This document shows, one piece after another, positions 34,793-43,701 of a stretch of DNA of 64,000 nucleotides. Source of the stretch: Collinsella aerofaciens. Its GTDB lineage: Bacteria; Actinomycetota; Coriobacteriia; Coriobacteriales; Coriobacteriaceae. Numbering within the stretch: position 1 is the first letter of the stretch; the number at the start of each line of letters is the position of its first letter. The notes under the pieces were generated by a model. That model did not search any database. It was not told the origin of the DNA and was given only the letters and a program-made list of their open reading frames with translations. Location: contig NZ_WWSY01000002.1 of assembly GCF_009876115.1 (NCBI RefSeq), forward strand, positions 1 to 64,000, given 5' to 3'. Made by a program: the position numbers and the translations under genes.

Positions 34793-35605
34793 ATGACAGC
34801 TATCGATCGAGACCGGGCGCGCGCGGCCTTCAAAAGCTACACCGATGCCTACGACGCCACTAACCCACGCATCGCGCTCAAAATCGAGCATACGTACCAC
34901 GTGGCCGAGGCATGCGATGCCGTAGCACGCGAGCGGGGCTGGTCGTCAGAAGATATTGACCTGGCATGGCTTTGCGGCCTGCTACACGATATGGGCCGCT
35001 TTGAGCAGTTGCGGCGCTGGGACACCTTTAAGGACGCCGAGAGCATGGGCCATGCAGCGCTGGGCATCGAGGTCCTCTTTGGCGAGAATCCCGCCGATGC
35101 ACCCGCCGTAACGAGCATCCGCGACTTTATCGATGACCCGGCAGAAGATGAGCTCATCCGAGCGAGCATTGCCTATCACAGCGATTTTCGTCTACCCGCG
35201 CAGCTCGACGAGCGTACGCGGCGCTTCTGCGATATCGTGCGCGATGGTGACAAGATCGACATTATGCGCACCATCGCCGACAGCACCGTCGAGACCATCC
35301 TTAAGGTGGATGAGGACGCATTTCTCGCCAGCCACTTCTCGGCACCGGCGCTTACCGCCTTTGACGAGCACCGCTGCGTCGCACGCGATGAGCGCGATGA
35401 GCCCGCAGACTACCTGGTGGGACTCATCTGCTTTATGTTTGAGCTCGTCTATCCAGCGAGCCGCGCGCTGGCGCGCGAACAGGGCGATATCCACCGCCTG
35501 CTCGACGCGCCCTTTGGCATTACGCGGCCCTTTACCGACCCCGCCACGCAGGCAACCTGGAGCCGCCTAAAGGACGAGATGCGCGACTGGCTGACGCGCG
35601 CTTAG
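34793..35605 (+). CDS. HD-domain phosphohydrolase
   Basis: A 270-residue protein with an HD metal site: H in KIEHTYHVAEACDAVA, HD in LLHDMGRFEQ (~63-71) and D in RDGDKIDIMR (~160). It lacks a GYP motif, so it is not the cyclic di-GMP type. It is probably a nucleotide or phosphate-ester hydrolase of unknown substrate. AGGAAG precedes the ATG. Its stop overlaps the converging etfA stop by four bases, with no terminator between them. Confidence 0.85.
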   Translation: MTAIDRDRARAAFKSYTDAYDATNPRIALKIEHTYHVAEACDAVARERGWSSEDIDLAWLCGLLHDMGRFEQLRRWDTFKDAESMGHAALGIEVLFGENPADAPAVTSIRDFIDDPAEDELIRASIAYHSDFRLPAQLDERTRRFCDIVRDGDKIDIMRTIADSTVETILKVDEDAFLASHFSAPALTAFDEHRCVARDERDEPADYLVGLICFMFELVYPASRALAREQGDIHRLLDAPFGITRPFTDPATQATWSRLKDEMRDWLTRA

Positions 35606-36807
35606 CGCTCAAGCTGAGCCAGCAGCTCCTCAACGATCTCAACGGCATCGCCGACGACCTTGTACTGGGCGGCACCAAAGATGGGGGCATCCGGGTCCTC
35701 ATTGATGGCGACAATGCACTCCGCCCCACCGATGCCGGCGAGATGCTGGATAGCGCCCGAGACACCGATGCTCACGAGGAGCTTGGGCGAGACCGATACG
35801 CCCGTCTGGCCAATTTGGTGGCGATACTCCAACCAGCCTGCCTCCACAATGGGACGCGTGCAACCAAGCTCGGCACCCAGGGCACCGGCGAGCTTTCGCA
35901 TCAGGGGCAGATTCTTCTTGGAGCCGATGCCGCGGCCCACCACGACCAGACGCTCGGCATCGGCAATTGAGGCCTGCTGTCCCCACTCCTCGGCGGGAAT
36001 CGAGATCTCGACGCGGGCCTTAACGTCATCCGCAAGCACTACCTGGGTAATCGTGCCGGAGCGGCTATAGTCAAACTCGGGCGCCTTAAAGATGCCGGGG
36101 CGCACCGTTGCCATCTGAGGACGGTGGTTGGGGCAGATAATGGTGGCCATCAGGTTGCCGCCAAACGCCGGGCGCGTCTGCTGCAGCAGACCCGTCTCCG
36201 TATCCATAGAAAGCACCGTGCAATCGGCCGTAAGACCCGTCTGCAAGCGCACGGCCACACCGGGCGCCAGCTCGCGACCAAAGGCGGTCGCGCCGTACAG
36301 AATGGCCTCGGGCTTGCGCTCGGCTACCAAATCGCAGATCAAGCGAGCGTAGACCTCCGCGTCGTTCTGACGCAGGCGCTCGTCACGACAGACCAGAACT
36401 TCGTCCGCACCGGCGCAAATCAGATGCTCCAGGTCCCCGAGTGAGCCCTCGGGGCTCATGCCGACCAGTGCCACCAGACGGCAGCCGCGGGCATCGGCAA
36501 GCTCGCGCCCCTTGCCCATGAGCTCGAAGGCCACGGATGCAACGGCATCGTGCTCGTCAGTCTGCACGAAGATCCAGATGTCTCGATATGCGTCAAGGTC
36601 TGCCGCGCCGGCGGCCTCGTCGCGCTCAATCGAGATGGCGTTGACGGGGCAGGCGTCGACGCACCCACCGCACAGGATACAGCCGTCGGTTACGCGGGCA
36701 CAGCGATTGGGGCGCTCACCCTCCACCACAATGCCGCCCGAGGCGCAGGCGCGAACGCAGCGACCGCAGCCGATACAGGCTTCGCTATCGATAATCAGCC
36801 CGCTCAT
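35602..36807 (-). CDS. etfA: Ferredoxin-fused electron transfer flavoprotein alpha subunit
   Basis: A 401-residue EtfA with an N-terminal two-cluster ferredoxin domain: Cys 11, 14, 17, 21 (CIGCGRCVRAC) and Cys 43, 46, 49, 53 (CILCGGCVDACP). A short linker leads to the EtfA domains; the C-terminal FAD site reads GRGIGSKKN, followed by QIGQTGVSVSPKL and SGAIQHLAGI. Together with EtfB and the upstream flavin dehydrogenase it matches the subunits of the Acetobacterium electron-confurcating lactate dehydrogenase. The start follows the etfB stop immediately. Confidence 0.93.
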   Translation of the reverse strand: MSGLIIDSEACIGCGRCVRACASGGIVVEGERPNRCARVTDGCILCGGCVDACPVNAISIERDEAAGAADLDAYRDIWIFVQTDEHDAVASVAFELMGKGRELADARGCRLVALVGMSPEGSLGDLEHLICAGADEVLVCRDERLRQNDAEVYARLICDLVAERKPEAILYGATAFGRELAPGVAVRLQTGLTADCTVLSMDTETGLLQQTRPAFGGNLMATIICPNHRPQMATVRPGIFKAPEFDYSRSGTITQVVLADDVKARVEISIPAEEWGQQASIADAERLVVVGRGIGSKKNLPLMRKLAGALGAELGCTRPIVEAGWLEYRHQIGQTGVSVSPKLLVSIGVSGAIQHLAGIGGAECIVAINEDPDAPIFGAAQYKVVGDAVEIVEELLAQLER

Positions 36808-37623
36808 CTATGCCATCCCCTCAATAATCTTGGCAAGTTTTACCGCCTGCTCGGACGCCGTTCCCTCGACGGCCTCGCACGTTTGGTCACGGTCGGGCAC
36901 AAACGAGCGCACGACCTGCGTCGGTGATCCGGCAAGGCCGCAACGCGAGGGGTCGGCGTTTACGTCGGCAGCGCTGGCCACGCGCACGTCTGCATCCTCG
37001 GCCGCGCGAATACCGGCAATACTCGGCATGCGCAGCTGGCCAATCTCCTTGGCGGTCGTCATCGCACACGGCATCTCCAGGTACACCGTCTCCTCGCCGG
37101 CATCGCAGCCGTGGACGAGTGCCAGCGAGCCACACGTCGTAAATCCCGCGCTCTGCACACAGCTCACGTCGGTCACGCAGGGGACCCCAAAGGCGCCGGC
37201 CAGCTCGGGGCCGATCTGGGCCGTATCGCCGTCCACTGCCATCTTGCCGCAGATGAGCAGGTCAAAGTCCTCATCGAGTGCCTCGATGCCGCATTTGAGG
37301 GCATAGGTGGTGGCTAGGGTATCGGCGCCCGCAAAGGCGCGATCGGTCAGCAGCAGCGCGTCGTCGGCACCGCGGGCGATGCAGTCGCGCAGCAGCGATT
37401 CGGTCGCGGGGATGCCCATCGACACCACCGTCACACGCACGTCCATGCCAAAGCCGATAAAGTCGTCCTTCAGCGCTAGCGCACATTCGAGGGCACTTGC
37501 ATCGAAGGGATTGATGACCGCCTGCTTGCCATCACGCACGATAGTATTGGTCTTGGGGTCCATCTTGACCTCGGTGCTTCCGGGCACCGCCTTGACGCAC
37601 ACCACCATATGGAAATCACTCAT
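36808..37623 (-). CDS. etfB: Electron transfer flavoprotein beta subunit
   Basis: A 271-residue EtfB: MVVCVKAVPGS at the N-terminus, NPFDASALECAL and GKMAVDGDTAQIGPELAGA near residue 134. The DGDTAQIGP segment is the form seen in bifurcating Etfs, where FAD rather than AMP occupies the beta site; this is known for the family, not proven here. GGGGG lies upstream of the ATG at 37623, inside the end of the dehydrogenase gene with a short overlap. Confidence 0.95.
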   Translation of the reverse strand: MSDFHMVVCVKAVPGSTEVKMDPKTNTIVRDGKQAVINPFDASALECALALKDDFIGFGMDVRVTVVSMGIPATESLLRDCIARGADDALLLTDRAFAGADTLATTYALKCGIEALDEDFDLLICGKMAVDGDTAQIGPELAGAFGVPCVTDVSCVQSAGFTTCGSLALVHGCDAGEETVYLEMPCAMTTAKEIGQLRMPSIAGIRAAEDADVRVASAADVNADPSRCGLAGSPTQVVRSFVPDRDQTCEAVEGTASEQAVKLAKIIEGMA

Positions 37624-37625
37624 CT

Positions 37626-39227
37626 TCACGCGCCCCCTTTCTGGACGAGTTCATCCAAGAGCTTCTCCGTAAACAGGTTGCCGCGACCCAGCTGGCCGGC
37701 AGGATCGAGCTGGAGTTTGAGGCGCGCCGACTCGACCATGGCCTCGTGGCCGTACATCGTCTCCAAGAAGCCCGCCTTGATCTTGCCGACGCCGTGTTCG
37801 GCAGAAACGGCACCGCCCATGGCCGTGACCTCGGAAGCCCACTGGGCAAAGAGCTCTCCACCACGACGGTAGTCTTGCGCATCGCGCGGCAGGATGTTCA
37901 CATGCAGATGGTTGTTCCCGATGTGTCCCCAGGCAGCAGACTCAAGCCCGCTTTCGGCCAGCGTGCGGCGATAGAGGGCCACGACATCGGCAAGGCGTGC
38001 ATTGGGCACCGACATATCCGATCCCAGCTTGGTAATGGTGGGGTCGGTGCGGCGACGCTCGTCAATGAGCATGTTGACGCTCTCGGGCACCGCGTGGCGG
38101 AAGAACCGCTGGCACTCGCGATCGACTTCGGTGCGGGCGACCCATGTCGCATCGTCGCGGCCGCCCGCAAACTCCAGCACCCATCCCAGGTGGTACAGCT
38201 CCTCGGTCGCCTGGGCCTCGTCATCACAATCGAGCTCCACGTAGACACATACCTTGGCCTCTTTGTCGAGCGCCGGCAGCGAGGCAAACGCTGTCGACTG
38301 CTCGCGCTGGCGACGCAGGATATCCAGGGCGCCAGCATCGAAATACTCAATAGCGGCGGCATGGGACAGCACGGGACGCAAGGAATCGGTAAAGGACACG
38401 GCCTTGTCTTCGCTATCGAAAAAGCAACTCACACCCCATACGACCGAAGGTGCCGCCTGCAGGGCGATCTCGAGCTCGGTAATGACGCCGAGCGTGCCGC
38501 ACGCACCGATAAAAAGATCGATGGCGTCCATATCGTCCGCAACAAAATACCCCGAGGCATTTTTGGTCTTGGGCATGGTGTAGTCAGGAAGATCAAGCTC
38601 GAATGTATGACCCTCTGCCGTCACGAGCGACAGGTGGCGGCCCTGGGCAAAAGCCTCGCCGCGCTGAAGCTCAAGCAAATCGCCATCAGCCAGCGCGACG
38701 TGGAGTCCCGTGATATGCGGGCGCATGGGGCCGTAAGCGTAGCTGCGGGCGCCGGAGGCGTTGCATGCCGCCATGCCACCCAGACAGGCAGATGCCTCGG
38801 TGGGATCGGTGGGAAAGAACTGCTCGGGGGACTCTTGGAACTCCTCGTAGGCCTCAAGCGATGCCTGGTCCCAACCAGCGGTCGGCAGTACCTTCTTGCT
38901 CAGCTGCTTACGCAGCTCCGAGAGCACAACGCCCGGCTCCACGCGCAGCAGAAATTGGCCTTGTTCATCGCGGCGAAGGCCCAAGTAGCGATTCATACGG
39001 GAAGTATTGAGGATATGCCCACCGTGGGGCACGGCACCGGCGGCAAGGCCGGTTCGGGCGCCCTGAACCGTTACCGGGACACGCTCGGCATGGAGCGTTT
39101 CCAAAATGGCACGGACCTCGTCTTCCGTTGTCGGAAACGAGATGCTCGATGCTTCGCCCGATGCGCGAGATTCATCGCGGCCATACTCCTCGAACTCGTC
39201 GGTGAAGGGTTTAATGGTTGCAGACAC
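37626..39227 (-). CDS. FAD-linked D-lactate dehydrogenase/glycolate oxidase-like protein
   Basis: A 533-residue soluble flavoprotein. The FAD_binding_4 domain carries VPVTVQGARTGLAAGAVPHGG and ACLGGMAACNASGARSYAYG; the C-terminal FAD-oxidase domain carries GHIGNNHLHVNILP and AVSAEHGVGKIKAGF. There is no iron-sulfur tail. Being first in the operon with etfB and etfA, it is most likely the dehydrogenase of an Etf-linked lactate dehydrogenase, oxidising D-lactate to pyruvate with help from reduced ferredoxin. A 2-hydroxy acid other than lactate cannot be excluded. The start is a GTG with AAAGGGGGAG upstream. Confidence 0.9.
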   Translation of the reverse strand: MSATIKPFTDEFEEYGRDESRASGEASSISFPTTEDEVRAILETLHAERVPVTVQGARTGLAAGAVPHGGHILNTSRMNRYLGLRRDEQGQFLLRVEPGVVLSELRKQLSKKVLPTAGWDQASLEAYEEFQESPEQFFPTDPTEASACLGGMAACNASGARSYAYGPMRPHITGLHVALADGDLLELQRGEAFAQGRHLSLVTAEGHTFELDLPDYTMPKTKNASGYFVADDMDAIDLFIGACGTLGVITELEIALQAAPSVVWGVSCFFDSEDKAVSFTDSLRPVLSHAAAIEYFDAGALDILRRQREQSTAFASLPALDKEAKVCVYVELDCDDEAQATEELYHLGWVLEFAGGRDDATWVARTEVDRECQRFFRHAVPESVNMLIDERRRTDPTITKLGSDMSVPNARLADVVALYRRTLAESGLESAAWGHIGNNHLHVNILPRDAQDYRRGGELFAQWASEVTAMGGAVSAEHGVGKIKAGFLETMYGHEAMVESARLKLQLDPAGQLGRGNLFTEKLLDELVQKGGA

Positions 39228-39572
39228 GCGAACTCCCCCTTTAGCTAACTACAGTGTTTGCAGGGAGATGTTACCGCATCGTTTCGTCGACGTGTTCGAG
39301 ACCGTCTCCATAATTGGCGTTTTTTACGTTCGTGCAATTCGGCGAACGGCAAGGCTTCCTCGGCAGACGATGCTTTTGACACATATCGCCCCGCCGTCGC
39401 CGACCGCTCGATTGTCGCTCGAAAAAAGTTGAAGTAATTTTTCCCACCTTTTACCTGCGGAGATGTCAATCCGTCAAGCATTTGGTCAGAAATTGGTCAA
39501 GTAGCGGCTGATACGGTCGGCATCGACAGCCAAAACCGATAGAAGTTTGGCCCCAGAAGCAGGGAGGTTCCC
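39228..39572. other. Gene-free divergent intergenic region
   Basis: This 345-base gap separates the lactate dehydrogenase operon (leftward) from the surface operon (rightward). It is AT-richer than its surroundings. A possible rightward promoter is TTGAAG (39429-39434), 17 bases, TACCTG (weak). A direct repeat TTGGTCA-GAAA-TTGGTCA occurs near 39484-39501. I see no gene or RNA. Confidence 0.4.
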
Positions 39573-39869
39573 ATGGCATATTACTGGCCCCAGTACGGCG
39601 TCGCCATCGAGGTCGACGACGATCCCTATCTCCTGCCTTTCGACGAAGAGGCGTTCCCCGATACGGCGGTCTACCACGTCACCACCGATGTTATCTGCGA
39701 CCCCGAGTCGTTCTCGGCGCTCGCCCACCACATCGCGCGTATCCACGACATCGAGCTCCCTCACGACTTTGACGAGCTCATCTACTCGCGCCGCCTGATG
39801 CTTCACATGCTCTTTGGAGCGGACCCGTCCACGTTCGCACGTGTCTACACCACCAAGGACGCCGCATGA
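39573..39869 (+). CDS. Conserved-looking hypothetical protein, first of surface operon
   Basis: A 98-residue soluble, acidic protein (MAYYWPQYGVAIEVDDDPYLLPFDEE) with no signal peptide, membrane helix or motif I recognise. GGGAGG stands five bases before the ATG. The next gene begins within its last codons (ATGA overlap), so translation is coupled to an exported protein. Codon use is like the neighbours, which supports a real gene. Function unknown. Confidence 0.7.
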   Translation: MAYYWPQYGVAIEVDDDPYLLPFDEEAFPDTAVYHVTTDVICDPESFSALAHHIARIHDIELPHDFDELIYSRRLMLHMLFGADPSTFARVYTTKDAA

Positions 39870-40375
39870 GTGCGAAGAAGCCGCCCCGCCTCGCAGGACT
39901 GGGGCGTCGCAAGAAACTCGTCGTTGTCTGTCTGGCTATCGTCTGCGCCCTCATCGCCGTAGGGCTATACGCCTGGCAGTCGCAGCCCGTGCCCGAAGCG
40001 GGCGCCTCAGTCACGACGGCAGAGGGTAAATCGCGACAAGAAATCCAAGATGAGCTCGATGCCATCGTCCGCGACAACATGATGACGATTTCGGTCGCGC
40101 CGGTCGCTCAGCTACAGGAGGACGGCAAGCTGCGCGTCAACGTGCAAAACGTCCAAGACAATAAATTTCCCCAGCGATTCCGCGTCATCCAAAACGACGA
40201 GACCATGTACGAATCCGGTGTGGTCGAGACCGGCAAGACAATCGAGACGTGCCCCGCCGGCGACATCAAAGAAGGCGAGGCATACATCGAGATCCAGGCA
40301 CTCGATGCCAAGACCCTCGACAGCCACGGCAATCCGACACGTGTTAAGGTACGGGTTGAGCAAGCCGAGAACTAG
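39866..40375 (+). CDS. Hypothetical membrane-anchored extracellular protein
   Basis: A 169-residue protein with a basic N-terminus (KKPPRLAGLGRRKK), one transmembrane helix (~19-37) and an outward part of about 130 residues. The outward part looks beta-rich (LRVNVQNVQDNKFPQRFRVI; TKVRVEQ-like end) and has one Cys. It overlaps the previous gene by four bases. It may be a membrane-held partner for the secreted proteins that follow. No family recognised. Confidence 0.7.
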   Translation: MSAKKPPRLAGLGRRKKLVVVCLAIVCALIAVGLYAWQSQPVPEAGASVTTAEGKSRQEIQDELDAIVRDNMMTISVAPVAQLQEDGKLRVNVQNVQDNKFPQRFRVIQNDETMYESGVVETGKTIETCPAGDIKEGEAYIEIQALDAKTLDSHGNPTRVKVRVEQAEN

Positions 40376-40465
40376 CTTTTTCGGCCGACGCGGCACCGCA
40401 CGCAATTCACCAGCATTCGTCCAATCATCGCGGGGACGGCCCGCGGCGAATAGAAAGGAACGACC

Positions 40466-41065
40466 ATGGACATCACCAGGAACATGAACGGAGCCAGAGC
40501 GCTCGTCGTGGGCGCAGGGCTCGCGCTCGCGCTCGCAATGGGCGCCGCCCCGACGCCAGCTCTGGCAGCCGGGCGCGTTGGAACCACGAAAGTAATGGTC
40601 AGGACCGAGATCGACAACGTAGAGTTCAAAGTTCCGACGGTTATTCCCTTCGTCGCCAAGGCCGACGGCACGCTTCAGGGCCCCTCAGAAGACGCGACCA
40701 CCATCGACAATCATTCGGCCTACGGCATCCATGTCACCAACATGAAGATCGACGCCATGAACACCTGGACCATTGCCGCCGACGCCAAGGCCGGAACCGC
40801 GCAGAATTCCATCGACTTTAAGGTCGGCCCCGACGGCGCACTCCAGAACGCCAGCGCCGCAATGCAGGAGACGGGCCTCGATCTTTCCAAGAATGCAGCC
40901 TTCGACATGGGCTACCAGGGCATTGCCGGCGGCACGGACAAAATTAAGCTCAAGACAAGCGGAAACGTCGCCCGCGTCACGCGCGACATCTTCCGCGTAA
41001 CCGGCGAAGGCGATCAGGTTGCAACGATCACCTGGACGGTCGAGCCCGGTGCGCACACGGCATAA
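40466..41065 (+). CDS. Secreted WxL-like surface protein
   Basis: A 199-residue protein with a clear signal peptide (charged start, hydrophobic 13-28, cleavage after ALAA near 35). The mature part is beta-rich. Two tryptophan motifs, TWTIAADAK in the middle and ATITWTVEPG at the end, recall the paired motifs of WxL cell-wall-binding domains in Firmicutes; the resemblance is weak and is my inference. GAAAGGAACG precedes the ATG. Likely function: non-covalent surface layer or scaffold protein. Confidence 0.65.
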   Translation: MDITRNMNGARALVVGAGLALALAMGAAPTPALAAGRVGTTKVMVRTEIDNVEFKVPTVIPFVAKADGTLQGPSEDATTIDNHSAYGIHVTNMKIDAMNTWTIAADAKAGTAQNSIDFKVGPDGALQNASAAMQETGLDLSKNAAFDMGYQGIAGGTDKIKLKTSGNVARVTRDIFRVTGEGDQVATITWTVEPGAHTA

Positions 41066-41330
41066 GGCCGTCGCCCTGGCCGCCGCCGTCAGTATCCTAG
41101 CGTTTGGGCCAGCCATGGCCTTTGCCCAGCAAGAACAGGCGCAGGCCGCCACGCAGGTGACGGTCGACCTCTCGGAGCTCGACCGCGGCAACTGCAAGGA
41201 ACCGTTGGCACAGACAGACGACAGACGATGGCTCTTGGCAGCAGGCGCCACGGCAGCAGGCGCGGGAACCGCCGGCCTCGGTCTGCACATCAAACGCAGC
41301 CAGAAACGAAACACGGACAGGCCGCACTAA
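41049..41330 (+). CDS. Small secreted protein with sortase-like C-terminal anchor
   Basis: A 93-residue protein: signal peptide (RTRHKAVALAAAVSILAFGPAMAFA), a short mature region, then LAQTDD followed by a hydrophobic helix and a KRSQKR tail. This is the layout of an LPXTG-type cell-wall sorting signal with an altered motif; class E sortases of actinobacteria accept LAxTG, and here the last residue is Asp. The GTG at 41049 overlaps the previous gene by 17 bases; an upstream ATG at 41019 is also possible. Confidence 0.6.
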   Translation: MRTRHKAVALAAAVSILAFGPAMAFAQQEQAQAATQVTVDLSELDRGNCKEPLAQTDDRRWLLAAGATAAGAGTAGLGLHIKRSQKRNTDRPH

Positions 41331-41348
41331 ATTAGCTAAGGAGACCCC

Positions 41349-42779
41349 ATGGCATCGAAGAACCTTTTGCCCGTCGTCGCACTCTGCGGCGCGCTCGCAA
41401 CCGGAACGCCTGTCGCCGCTTGGGCGACTCCCGTCATGGCAGACTCCTTACCAGCAGCCCTAAGCTCCGCACCAAATCCGTCGAGCGCCATTGCGTGCAA
41501 GCGTTTTTCGTTCGCACAGGCCGCAATCTCAACCTCGGGATGCCTTCGTCGTAATACGGACGGCTCGATAGTCGTGGATATCAATCGTTCGAACAAGGCA
41601 AACGGCTCCCAGGCGGGGTGCGCCGTCTGCACGTGGCGCTCGATTGTGCTCGATGCAGATGGCGATCCGTGCGATTTGGGGTTGCGCATCGATATCGCTT
41701 CGGTCGATGACTCGGCGAACGGAGCGAAGGTCGCCTTCGACGGTGCGTTTTTCGAGAAAGGAGGCGGTATATGTCTGGGCTGCGCCGCCGCGAATGCAGA
41801 CGATGTGCAGCCCACCCTCTCATTCACGGCATCGCTGCGGCTGACCAAGGCGGGCACCGATGCCATCGCGGCGGGAGAAGCATCCCTGCTGTTCTACGCC
41901 GCCAGTACCGAAGACACAGACATTCATTTCGAGAAGCCGGCCGGATCGCTCAGCCTTACGCGCGGGACGGAGGCAGGCCCTATTGCGATCGATACCCACA
42001 CGCTAGGCAGGCAACGCATTCTTGCCGACCCGGCGCTTCTCGAGATGGAGTGGAACGGATCCGGAGCCGTCGGGATTGTCCCCTCCGCGCTTGACGCCAA
42101 GACGCTCCCCTCAAACGACGAACCCATCAACGCAACCATACAAGAAGAGAGCACGGACAAAGAAGCAGGTGCGGGCGACACGCCGTCGCCGACAAACAGC
42201 GTCCCAGCTTCTTTCGAAGCACCAAATGAGCCCGCTACCGGTCCAAACGATCCCGAGCTCGCGGACAGTCTGGGGCTTGCTGATCCTCAGGAGATCGATG
42301 AAGGTAACTGCTGCGTGCTTGCCGCCCTCGACCACACAGAGGTCATCGATGCTGCAAACATCGAAGTTGCCGCCGCCAATCAGCCCGTCCGCAAGTCGGC
42401 CATCATCGCATTTCCCGAATCCATCGAAGTCGTCTATTTGCCATCGGGCGAGGTCGTGGCCCCAACGCTGCTCACCTTGTTGGGCGCCAAGAATACTCGA
42501 AACGAAATTAAAAAGGTCACGGTTGTCGACCCTGCAACCACCGCTAAACTGCGTCTATACGCCGTTGCCCCAGACGGAGGCAAGACCTTGGAATTCGATG
42601 GCGACACACTTCTAGCCTGGCGACGTCTGGACATTATGCAAGACGTCTCGTATCAGATCGAACTCGAAGGGTTTGATCGTGCCCGCGATGCCAATATCAT
42701 CGCCGCGGCTATTGAATCCCCGCAGCGGCTTATGACACTGCGCTTTGACTACTACCCCTATGTCCCGACAACCACCTGA
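41349..42779 (+). CDS. Large secreted protein of unknown function
   Basis: A 476-residue exported protein with a signal peptide (LLPVVALCGALATGTPVAAWA, cleavage near 27-31). An N-terminal beta-rich region has several Cys pairs (AGCAVC, GICLGC). An acidic, Pro/Ser-rich linker covers about 255-315, and a C-terminal region starts EIDEGNCCVLAALDHTEV. No transmembrane anchor or sorting motif is seen at the end. AAGGAG precedes the ATG. It closes the five-gene surface operon. Confidence 0.65.
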   Translation: MASKNLLPVVALCGALATGTPVAAWATPVMADSLPAALSSAPNPSSAIACKRFSFAQAAISTSGCLRRNTDGSIVVDINRSNKANGSQAGCAVCTWRSIVLDADGDPCDLGLRIDIASVDDSANGAKVAFDGAFFEKGGGICLGCAAANADDVQPTLSFTASLRLTKAGTDAIAAGEASLLFYAASTEDTDIHFEKPAGSLSLTRGTEAGPIAIDTHTLGRQRILADPALLEMEWNGSGAVGIVPSALDAKTLPSNDEPINATIQEESTDKEAGAGDTPSPTNSVPASFEAPNEPATGPNDPELADSLGLADPQEIDEGNCCVLAALDHTEVIDAANIEVAAANQPVRKSAIIAFPESIEVVYLPSGEVVAPTLLTLLGAKNTRNEIKKVTVVDPATTAKLRLYAVAPDGGKTLEFDGDTLLAWRRLDIMQDVSYQIELEGFDRARDANIIAAAIESPQRLMTLRFDYYPYVPTTT

Positions 42780-42897
42780 GGCTTAAATGCTGCGCATCAT
42801 TCCTAATACCACTTATATAACGTATTAGATGAGTCGCGATGTGCCTCGCATTTCGTTCTGCTACGATTGCCACGTTGGCATCAATACAGGAGGGCTC

Positions 42898-43614
42898 ATG
42901 CCGGGCTTGGGAACAATCATCAACGTTGCGCTTTTAGTTGCGGGCGGTCTTTTGGGATTAGCGGGCGGCCGCTTCATTACACCGCACATCCAAGACACGC
43001 TCATGAAAGCATCGGGGCTGTGCGTCCTGTTTATCGGCCTGGGCGGCACCATGCAAAAGATGCTCATCATCGATGGAAAGGCGCTAGCGACCACCGGTAC
43101 CACCATGCTCATCGTCTCATTTGCGCTCGGTTCGCTCATCGGCGAGGCCATCAACTTGGAGGCCGCCATCGAGAACCTTGGCGAATGGCTCAAGCGCAAG
43201 ACTGGCAGTGAGGGCGATAACAAGTTCACCAACGCTTTTGTCTCGACTTCACTCACCGTGTGCATCGGCGCCATGGCCATTGTGGGATCGATCCAGGACG
43301 GCCTGCTCGGCGACTGGTCAACGCTTGCCCTCAAGGGCGCACTGGACTGCATCATCGTCTGCACCATGACGGCCTCGCTTGGCCGCGGCTGCATCTTCTC
43401 CGCCCTGCCCGTCGCCGTGTTCCAGGGGACGATCACGTTGTTTGCCGGCGCGCTCTCCCCCATCATGACCACAGCTGCCCTCAACAGCCTTTCGCTCGTA
43501 GGTTCCATGCTCATCTTCTGTGTCGGCGTCAACCTCATCCGTCCTCAGACCTTCCGCACGGCCAATATGCTTCCCTCCGTCGTCATCGCCGTCATCTACG
43601 CCCTCCTGTTCTAA
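42898..43614 (+). CDS. DUF554 family membrane protein
   Basis: A 238-residue membrane protein with about six hydrophobic segments and the DUF554 (YdfK/YqgA) pattern: MPGLGTIINVALLVAGGLLG, SGLCVLFIGLGGT and LPVAVFQGTITLFAG. Role unknown, possibly transport. AGGAGGG lies just before the ATG at 42898; an earlier frame start is not used. Upstream (42803-42828) an inverted repeat CTAATAC / GTATTAG flanks an AT-rich core and may be an operator. Confidence 0.85.
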   Translation: MPGLGTIINVALLVAGGLLGLAGGRFITPHIQDTLMKASGLCVLFIGLGGTMQKMLIIDGKALATTGTTMLIVSFALGSLIGEAINLEAAIENLGEWLKRKTGSEGDNKFTNAFVSTSLTVCIGAMAIVGSIQDGLLGDWSTLALKGALDCIIVCTMTASLGRGCIFSALPVAVFQGTITLFAGALSPIMTTAALNSLSLVGSMLIFCVGVNLIRPQTFRTANMLPSVVIAVIYALLF

Positions 43615-43635
43615 ATCTATCAACGCATCGGTATC

Positions 43636-43665
43636 TCGAACATCTGTTTGATGCTGTGCTATGAT
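43636..43665 (+). promoter_or_regulatory. LexA-type SOS box overlapping a promoter
   Basis: TCGAACATCTGTTTGA (43636-43651) differs at one position from the actinobacterial SOS-box consensus TCGAACN4GTTCGA and also fits the Bacillus form. It covers the -35 position of a TATGAT -10 box at 43660-43665. The next gene starts at 43702 behind GAGGAGGAG. LexA repression of the operon is therefore likely. Confidence 0.7.
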
Positions 43666-43701
43666 ATGAGGTCACCGTAGCTGCGTTCGAGAGGAGGAGC
43701 G

